IMG/VR virus record: IMGVR_UViG_3300006920_000203 | Coordinates: 1-26,413 of that record | Source of the DNA: a virus | Reading direction: 5' to 3' (one strand) | Length of the DNA: 26,413 bases | Part shown: piece after piece, positions 21,706 through 26,413 of the stretch | Layout of the letters: each line of letters begins with the position of its first letter | Numbering within the stretch: the stretch's first letter is position 1 | Position numbers and translations under genes: made by a program | The notes under the pieces: generated by a model | Database searches by the model: none | Seen by the model: only the letters and a program-made list of their open reading frames with translations | What the model was told of the DNA's origin: nothing

Positions 21706-22848
21706 TTAGTAAACGTTGATATCAACAGGCACTGAATGAATTGCGCCCTTACGGAAAATACGGATACGTAACGGTGCAGATTTACGTGCCGCGCGGTCGG
21801 GGTCGGTTAGGTTCAAAATATCTTCGGGTTTCGTTAAAATCTCGTAACCTTCGGTAAATTTCAACACGCCGTCGTCAGGGTCGATATAATTACGAGGACC
21901 TAAGAACCCGTTATTAATGTACTGTTGACAGAACGCTTTAGCCGCACCGATTAACACCGATTGACCGATAGGGTCTTGACCAAGTTTAGTCGGTTGGTTC
22001 GCAACGGCGTTGTATAGGTTAACACTCGCAGCGTTCGAGAATGCCGCTAAGTTAATCACGTCGTCCATGTATTCACCGTATGATGAATGTGACCACGAGT
22101 TAATAACACGACCAGCATCAACGGCACCTTGTAACTCGACCTTAGTGTAGAACATACACTTTTTAGTCGGTTGGGTCATCGCTGCGTATGCTGTACCCGT
22201 CAAATCTTCACCAGCGACACCAGACAACACTTTAAATTCGCCGGTAATCGTGGAGTTAATAGCACTGTAGTTAACTTTGGCGAATGGTACGCAAAGTTTG
22301 ATACCAGCATACGGGTCGGTCGCGTGCGCCAGTGTACCAGCGAAGCGATAACCGCTAGTTGTTAACAGCGTGGCGATGTCGGTCGCTAGGTTCGGGTCAC
22401 GAATAGCCGTGGCATTAGCGCCAGTTTGACAATTCATAAACCACGATAAGTTATCGTTTGACCATGCTGCAATAGCTTGAACGTCAGCGGTTGACGCGTA
22501 AACGGGCGCAGTAAAGAACGAATAAAACCACCAAAAAGCGTTGCGGGCTTTATTAAGCGTAGCTGTCCAAGTCGCGTCGGCGTCAGCAGTACCCCAAATA
22601 GTTAGCGAGTTCATGCGTGGTGTACCGGATAACCAGTATCGCGCCATTTTATACGTTTCGGTTGTGTCGGCAAAGTCGACAGCCAAATCGGTTAAGTTTG
22701 AGTATACACGGCGCGTATCGACGGCAAAACCGACGGGTAGTTCCGACTCTGGGGCAAATCCACACGCTGAACCGAAGTTGGCTGTGCCAAGTCCTTGCGG
22801 CGCTATAAGCGTGTTGATCTGAATAATATTATCAACATTAAAAGACAT
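21706..22848 (-). CDS. Contractile tail sheath protein (DUF3383-like)
   Basis: The protein has 380 aa. The opening VDNIIQINTLIAPQGLGTAN and FGSACGFAPESE, the ARYWLSGTPRMNSLTIWGTA strand, RNAFWWFYSFF, GSVLIG-like AIGQSV region (QDPIGQSVLIGAAKAFCQQY) and the closing GAIHSVPVDINVY fit the DUF3383 sheath family. This is the direct evidence for a contractile tail. A 38-bp gap separates it from the tail terminator gene upstream. Confidence 0.88.
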   Translation of the reverse strand: MSFNVDNIIQINTLIAPQGLGTANFGSACGFAPESELPVGFAVDTRRVYSNLTDLAVDFADTTETYKMARYWLSGTPRMNSLTIWGTADADATWTATLNKARNAFWWFYSFFTAPVYASTADVQAIAAWSNDNLSWFMNCQTGANATAIRDPNLATDIATLLTTSGYRFAGTLAHATDPYAGIKLCVPFAKVNYSAINSTITGEFKVLSGVAGEDLTGTAYAAMTQPTKKCMFYTKVELQGAVDAGRVINSWSHSSYGEYMDDVINLAAFSNAASVNLYNAVANQPTKLGQDPIGQSVLIGAAKAFCQQYINNGFLGPRNYIDPDDGVLKFTEGYEILTKPEDILNLTDPDRAARKSAPLRIRIFRKGAIHSVPVDINVY

Positions 22849-22886
22849 TTAGGTTAATCCTCTTGATTGCAATCTTGAACAGTATA

Positions 22887-23435
22887 CTACACACCTACGC
22901 TATCTTCTAGCACGACTGTACCGTCCTCTAACTCAACCTGCCAGCTAGCCGACTCGATGTTATTCATCGCTACGGTTTGACGCGTCTCATACATCAAATA
23001 AATGTAAATTTGTGCGCGTTGTTCAGGGTTTCCCGATTGTAACCGTGTGAGGTTATTTGGCGCACTGGTACGTTGCCAACCGATACCCGCAGCACGTAAC
23101 GCGGCGCTAACGTCGGGGCGCTTGTTGCACTGTAACAGATGTTCGACACGACTCAACGCATCAACACCACGGAACACGTTTACGGACGCTTCGACAATTA
23201 CCTGGGCGCGTGGTTCGACGTCTATTGAGCGAGGCGTTAAACTCGTTGAGCGATACATGTTTGCTTGGCCGCGTTCAGATATGGACTGTTTCGGCTCAAT
23301 CGTGGCGTACTCGCCAGCGGGTGACGGTAATCCCACGCCTGAGCTATCGACTTGGTCTGTTAATATAACCGTCGTCAAACCAGTAACGAGTTTAACAATC
23401 GGTTGCAATATTGCGAATAATTCTAAGCGTGTCAT
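22887..23435 (-). CDS. Tail terminator-like protein (LIC_12616 family)
   Basis: The protein has 182 aa. FAILQPIVKLVTGLTTVILT, a proline/glycine loop ending EYATIEPKQS, RAQVIVEASVNVFRGVDALS, LRAAGIGWQRTSAPNNLT and the QVELEDGTVV ending agree with the LIC_12616 neck/tail-terminator type, which caps the tail tube and joins it to the head. It overlaps the upstream gene by 4 bases. Confidence 0.72.
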   Translation of the reverse strand: MTRLELFAILQPIVKLVTGLTTVILTDQVDSSGVGLPSPAGEYATIEPKQSISERGQANMYRSTSLTPRSIDVEPRAQVIVEASVNVFRGVDALSRVEHLLQCNKRPDVSAALRAAGIGWQRTSAPNNLTRLQSGNPEQRAQIYIYLMYETRQTVAMNNIESASWQVELEDGTVVLEDSVGV

Positions 23436-23791
23436 TGGTTATCAATCCTCGATACAATGGCCTTACAGTAATTACGCCACGGGCGATTGTCTAGTTTGTG
23501 ACATTTCCACGTTTGCCCCGCAAATGTCCACAAATCAGATTGTTGAATACTCGCGTCAATCCCGTCGTTAACGTAAATGCGTCGAGCGTCGATAATACGT
23601 TCCCCACCCTTTTCGAGCGCTTCGATTTCGCGGTCGCTGGCAGGTTGAACGGTGACAGTGTGTGACGTCGTTACGCTCGCACCGTCTTGCCAAATACCGT
23701 CGGTGTCGTACCCGCCGTTAGTGCGTGCAGTCCGTGTAGCTGGTCCCGATTGAAACGTCGAGTCGACGTGGCCTAACATTGATAAAGTCAT
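23432..23791 (-). CDS. Head-tail joining (head closure/stopper-like) protein
   Basis: The protein has 119 aa. The sequence is beta-rich: SHTVTVQPASDREIEALEKG, GERIIDARRIYVNDG and SDLWTFAGQTWKCHKLDNRP. VTVQPAS...E...EGGER is the pattern of small neck proteins in this position. The order (head completion, this gene, tail terminator, sheath) supports the assignment; sequence alone is only moderate evidence. Confidence 0.65.
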   Translation of the reverse strand: MTLSMLGHVDSTFQSGPATRTARTNGGYDTDGIWQDGASVTTSHTVTVQPASDREIEALEKGGERIIDARRIYVNDGIDASIQQSDLWTFAGQTWKCHKLDNRPWRNYCKAIVSRIDNQ

Positions 23792-23794
23792 TTG

Positions 23795-24271
23795 TTACAA
23801 TCCCTCGGTAGGTTTACCGCTATCGATTTTATACGTGACGCTTTGGCGCATCGCTCCCGAATCTATCAGCGGATTTGACGAACCTTTCTTTTTGATCGTG
23901 CTTGCCGCGTTCGGCGGTGTGCGTAAATCCGTCATGTATTTTTGAACTTTACCGACCGCCACGACGCCGACCTTGTTTAACGCTTGTTCGGGTGTGCCGC
24001 CGTCGGCCATTGTCTTAGTGATAATATCATAATATTCAGCGTTACCACTCGCAACACCAGGGTTAAGCCACGGTCTCGCGGGTATGTGCTGCGTTCCGAA
24101 CTCGTTAACAGCGCCGACTTGCGCCATACTTAACGTTGAGTCGTCGTGTTGTCCAGCATCCTCGTGAATGCCGACCATTACGAATTTGTCAGTCATCAAC
24201 TCGCGCAACGCTTTTTGAATAGCGTCACGGGCTTGTTGTACGTTGGTCACAGTCACTTTGGGTTTTATCAT
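23795..24271 (-). CDS. HK97 gp10-like / virion morphogenesis neck protein
   Basis: I use the ATG at 24271 (MIKPKVTVTNVQQARDAIQK, 158 aa), which matches the usual family start. The frame is open further to a TTG at 24358. FVMVGIHEDAG, AQVGAVNEFGTQHIPARPWL and the PLIDSGAMRQSVTY ending are clear hallmarks of the gp10/Mu gpG-type neck family. No convincing ribosome site precedes the ATG, and TATAAT lies only 8 bases upstream of it, so the start and expression signal are uncertain. Confidence 0.78.
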   Translation of the reverse strand: MIKPKVTVTNVQQARDAIQKALRELMTDKFVMVGIHEDAGQHDDSTLSMAQVGAVNEFGTQHIPARPWLNPGVASGNAEYYDIITKTMADGGTPEQALNKVGVVAVGKVQKYMTDLRTPPNAASTIKKKGSSNPLIDSGAMRQSVTYKIDSGKPTEGL

Positions 24272-24390
24272 GTCGTCGATTATAACACGCGTAAAGACAC
24301 CCCGCACCAACCCCGCAATAAAATAAGGTCGGGGTATTGTTAAGAATTTAAAAATCAATCACTTATCACTCTTACCTCTATACCTTACTT

Positions 24391-24470
24391 TTTAATAACT
24401 GTAAGAATTATAAGTATGTATATAGTATATATAATATAAATATAATAACTATATACAAGAATACTATAAG
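24391..24470. other. AT-rich island with inverted repeat (possible origin or control region)
   Basis: Only 11 of these 80 bases are G or C. GTATATAGT (24418-24426) and ACTATATAC (24448-24456) are exact inverted copies around 21 A/T bases. It is part of the 481-bp gap 24272-24752, in which I find no convincing gene; the rest of the gap holds the repeats listed below. Easily melted DNA next to direct repeats is what phage origins often look like, but there is no proof here. Confidence 0.5.
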
Positions 24471-24515
24471 GGATTGCAAAAACGTCGGGGTACGTATCGT
24501 TTTGAGGTATGACCA

Positions 24516-24540
24516 TATTAATCAATACTTTACGTCACCT
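24516..24540 (-). repeat. 25-bp imperfect direct repeat, copy 1
   Basis: Plus-strand TATTAATCAATACTTTACGT then CACCT. It matches copy 2 (24658-24682) at 21 of 25 positions. GTTTTGAGGTA lies upstream of both (24499-24509 and 24632-24642). TTTGAGGT and ACCTCGAA flank this copy as an imperfect inverted pair. Confidence 0.7.
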
Positions 24541-24631
24541 CGAACCAATGTGGAGTTAATACATGTTCGGGTAACTTGAAATATAATTAAAATATCATCA
24601 ACACTGGTCGCGAGTTTCATTTTTAAGGGGT

Positions 24632-24700
24632 GTTTTGAGGTAAATCGGGTTAACCGTTATTAATCAACACGTTACGCTACCTTTAAATTTACCCCAAAAC
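24632..24700. repeat. 14-bp near-perfect inverted repeat enclosing copy 2
   Basis: GTTTTGAGGTAAAT (24632-24645) and ATTTACCCCAAAAC (24687-24700) pair at 13 of 14 positions. They enclose the second direct repeat. It could be an operator, an RNA hairpin or an origin element. Confidence 0.65.
24658..24682 (-). repeat. 25-bp imperfect direct repeat, copy 2
   Basis: Plus-strand TATTAATCAACACGTTACGC then TACCT. On the minus strand both copies contain TTGATTAATA, also found in the promoter at 16531-16560, so they may be leftward promoter or activator sites for the neck and tail genes. Confidence 0.65.
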
Positions 24701-24714
24701 TAAGGTAACAAAAC

Positions 24715-24746
24715 ACACGACACGCTGCGTTACAAGCGTGTCGTGT
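24715..24746 (-). terminator. Hairpin terminator after the DUF4054-like gene
   Basis: ACACGACACGC (24715-24725) pairs perfectly with GCGTGTCGTGT (24736-24746) over 11 bp. On the minus strand the stem is followed by GTTTTGTT. It lies 6 bases past the stop of the leftward gene at 24753, so transcription is probably interrupted here and restarts in the AT-rich gap. Confidence 0.7.
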
Positions 24747-24752
24747 TATCCA

Positions 24753-25184
24753 CTAAACCGCGCGCGCTCCCATTCCAGCACGCTTACGTAACCTAACGTA
24801 TTGAACGCCGTATAGCGTCAACGATAAGAAGTCGTTAGCGGTCGATTCAATACCTGTAATACGATACGTTATTGATTCGTCACCGACTGATTTTGACGAT
24901 AGATTTAATCTAGCCGCCGAATCGATGTCGTTCGGATCGGTGGCACCCGCGCCAGTGTTGTACGTAATGCTCAACCAGTGAGCAGCGTAGAAGAACACGC
25001 CGCGACGTTTAAAGTTCTGACAATCATCGACAACGAACGCGCCCCATCCACGACTACCACATTCGGGGAACGCTTCACATAACGCACCTGTGATCACACT
25101 ATCGGGCCATTTTGTATCGTCGCTGAACGCTGGCATAGCATCACGAAACGCGGCGATAATTTCCGGTGTTATTGGTTCGCTCAT
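24753..25184 (-). CDS. Head completion / head-tail adaptor protein (DUF4054-like)
   Basis: The protein has 143 aa. ITPEIIAAFRDAMPAFSD, WPDSVITGALCEAF, GWGAFVVDDCQNFKRRGVFF and AAHWLSITY are the standard blocks of DUF4054, which is related to HK97 gp6-type adaptors that bind the portal. AAGGATC lies 4-8 bases before the ATG. Upstream is a palindromic hairpin and the fibre-like gene. Confidence 0.82.
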   Translation of the reverse strand: MSEPITPEIIAAFRDAMPAFSDDTKWPDSVITGALCEAFPECGSRGWGAFVVDDCQNFKRRGVFFYAAHWLSITYNTGAGATDPNDIDSAARLNLSSKSVGDESITYRITGIESTANDFLSLTLYGVQYVRLRKRAGMGARAV

Positions 25185-25196
25185 GTTAGATCCTTG

Positions 25197-25212
25197 AAGC
25201 CCCTAGGGGCTT
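25197..25212 (+). terminator. 16-bp palindrome with T-rich tail (rightward or antisense terminator)
   Basis: AAGCCCCTAGGGGCTT is perfectly self-complementary. On the plus strand it is followed by TGTTTTATTTATT, like an intrinsic terminator. On the minus strand, the sense of the neighbouring genes, it is followed directly by the ribosome site of the DUF4054-like gene. It may block antisense transcription or tune translation. Confidence 0.5.
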
Positions 25213-25230
25213 TGTTTTATTTATTCAGTT

Positions 25231-26376
25231 TTAATCGTACCATATCACACATTTATACGGCATACCTCTCAAGCTACTGCTGCTGATTTGCCTCACTGTT
25301 AAGTCGCCGTCTGCAATATATACTTGATAATGAAAGTTGGCTGAATCAGTAAAATTTGGAGGCATCGCTAGTCGACTGGTTACATCTGCCGCACCAGAAT
25401 ACTGAACTCCCATACAAAAACCCAATACAGTCGATCCGTCTGGTATCCCATGTGCTTTTGTAAAGTTGTCTGCCGTACCCGGGAACACCCCTTTTAATAT
25501 TTTACACTTTATTGTTGGCTTTGCGTTTAACTGATTTTGAATGTTAGATGTACCACCATCCAACATGTTTAGCTCAGTAGTCGTAACTCCGCTAACTGCT
25601 AACTTACCACTTGCGTTTGATACAATGACTCTATTTACTGTGGCGTTACTTGTTAAGTACGAGCTAACAGCGCCAGACAACTTACTTGAAATATAATCCC
25701 AAATCTTAGAGATTTTGGTTTTTCTCATTTTGTTACCAGTTGCGATTGATGTGTCATGGTGAATAAAACCATCATCATCAGCTAGATCTTCTGTACCAAC
25801 AGTTGTCCCGCTTGCGATTATTTGACCCTCTGTAACGGTTACACCTAGAGGCACTAACTTACCGTTGCTATCAGATGCTGCAAGCTGTAACGGATTGCTA
25901 ATTACAGCGGTGAACGGTGTCCACATATTAACGCCAACCCCAACCACAAATGGAACGGGTGTCGAGCTGCCGTCTATGGCGTTATTGGATTTATAGATTA
26001 TATCGTCTCTCTGCACAACTTCACCATCCTCATAAACCCCATTTGGAGAGTGAGTGCGAAATTTAGTTGTTGAAGTGCCGCCTTGCTCTAAGTCTTCAAG
26101 ACGTGCTACAACACCCGTACCTGCTTCATTGAGTTGATTATCAATGCTAGTGACAGCCCCAACCAAACCAGTAGTAACATTGTTGAGTTGGTCGTCAACA
26201 GAATCAACATCTACACGTAACTGTAGCAACTCTGTATTATTACCTTCGAGTGTATTAACCCTAGATTCAATGCCAGTGGTTGCCGTATTAATTTGGGTGT
26301 TTAAGGTAGCTACAGATTGTTCCACAGCTTGTAACTCGGATTTAAAAGCTAGTTCTATCTTATCTCCGATCGCCAT
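25231..26376 (-). CDS. Fibre-like virion protein with N-terminal coiled coil
   Basis: The protein has 381 aa. Residues about 5-100 show repeated coiled-coil units (VATLNTQINTATTGIESRVN, VDDQLNNVTTGLVGAVTSID), typical of a trimeric stalk. Residues about 200-280 have HDTSIATGNKMRKTKISKIW and VIVSNASGKLAVSGVTTTEL, known from tail and head fibres. The C-terminal 100 residues are a beta-rich domain (GIPDGSTVLGFCMGVQYSG). It sits among head genes, so it may be a head fibre or decoration rather than a tail fibre. GAGGAG lies 8 bases before the ATG. CpG is scarcer than in neighbours, which suggests exchange. Confidence 0.72.
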   Translation of the reverse strand: MAIGDKIELAFKSELQAVEQSVATLNTQINTATTGIESRVNTLEGNNTELLQLRVDVDSVDDQLNNVTTGLVGAVTSIDNQLNEAGTGVVARLEDLEQGGTSTTKFRTHSPNGVYEDGEVVQRDDIIYKSNNAIDGSSTPVPFVVGVGVNMWTPFTAVISNPLQLAASDSNGKLVPLGVTVTEGQIIASGTTVGTEDLADDDGFIHHDTSIATGNKMRKTKISKIWDYISSKLSGAVSSYLTSNATVNRVIVSNASGKLAVSGVTTTELNMLDGGTSNIQNQLNAKPTIKCKILKGVFPGTADNFTKAHGIPDGSTVLGFCMGVQYSGAADVTSRLAMPPNFTDSANFHYQVYIADGDLTVRQISSSSLRGMPYKCVIWYD

Positions 26377-26413
26377 TATGCAATCTCCTCTATATAAGGT
26401 ACGCCATTGTTTA
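26376..26413 (-). CDS. C-terminal end of an upstream gene (cut by window edge)
   Basis: The frame NNGVPYIEEIA then TAA runs in from the right edge and ends in a TAATG overlap with the fibre-like gene, the junction style used elsewhere here. Position among head genes makes a capsid-related protein possible, but 11 residues cannot identify it. Confidence 0.5.
   Translation of the reverse strand, partial: NNGVPYIEEIA

Noticed and set aside
23047-23571. 174-codon rightward ORF opposite neck genes
   Set aside because: It crosses two well-supported leftward genes and has no family-like blocks.
1-26413. Lysogeny genes (integrase, CI-like repressor, attachment site)
   Set aside because: No such gene or site was recognised. 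The phage could still carry them outside this window, so lifestyle is left open.

Overview
The window is a piece of a tailed double-stranded DNA phage genome. It has a complete contractile-tail module (sheath, tube, baseplate J, gp25/W-like wedge, hub, spike), so the virion should be a myovirus. The baseplate is of the simple Mu/P2/Pam3-like type and the tape measure is short (about 381 aa). No integrase, repressor or tRNA gene was seen. The host cannot be named from the sequence. The SAR-type lysozyme, sigma70-like promoters and strong Shine-Dalgarno sites suggest a Gram-negative, probably proteobacterial, host. All assignments rest on reading motifs by eye; no database search was run.

Layout. 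1-3290 (minus): a cytosine methyltransferase cut by the window edge, a superfamily II helicase, an HNH-type endonuclease and two small ORFs, with a near-consensus promoter at 2992-3019. 3307-3360: an overlapping divergent promoter pair that separates this block from the plus-strand replication block. 3377-9717 (plus): a repeat-bearing accessory protein, a RecB/Cas4-like Fe-S nuclease, a 45-aa protein, an ssDNA-binding protein, a MazG-like pyrophosphohydrolase, a family B DNA polymerase and two small proteins. 9701-11103: lysis module with a holin-like protein, a four-helix membrane protein and a 24-aa peptide on minus, facing a SAR lysozyme on plus across an 11-bp inverted repeat. 11100-19510 (minus): tail fibre with a glycosidase-like barrel, then baseplate genes back to the tape measure. 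19586-20738 (plus): a three-gene island with its own promoter and terminator, inserted in the tail operon and ending in a half-length beta-clamp homologue. 20718-26413 (minus): tail assembly chaperone with a probable -1 frameshift, tube, sheath, terminator and neck proteins, head-completion protein, fibre-like protein, and the last codons of another gene.

How it fits together. Polymerase B, SSB, nuclease, helicase and the mini-clamp form a replication and recombination set. MazG and the methyltransferase act on nucleotides or on DNA modification. Nearly all neighbours are joined by ATGA, TAATG or 8-bp overlaps, so translation is probably coupled within each block.

The most unusual items are: (1) an apparent standalone structured RNA of about 420 nt (16102-16524, minus) with its own promoter, four consecutive or near-consecutive stems and an intrinsic terminator, in the middle of the baseplate genes; (2) a clamp homologue that keeps beta-clamp domain II and the C-terminal tip but lacks domain I; (3) face-to-face overlapping promoters whose -35 boxes lie in a perfect inverted repeat; (4) a 480-bp AT-rich, repeat-bearing gap at 24272-24752 that could be an origin or control region; (5) fibre genes with clearly different CpG content from their neighbours.
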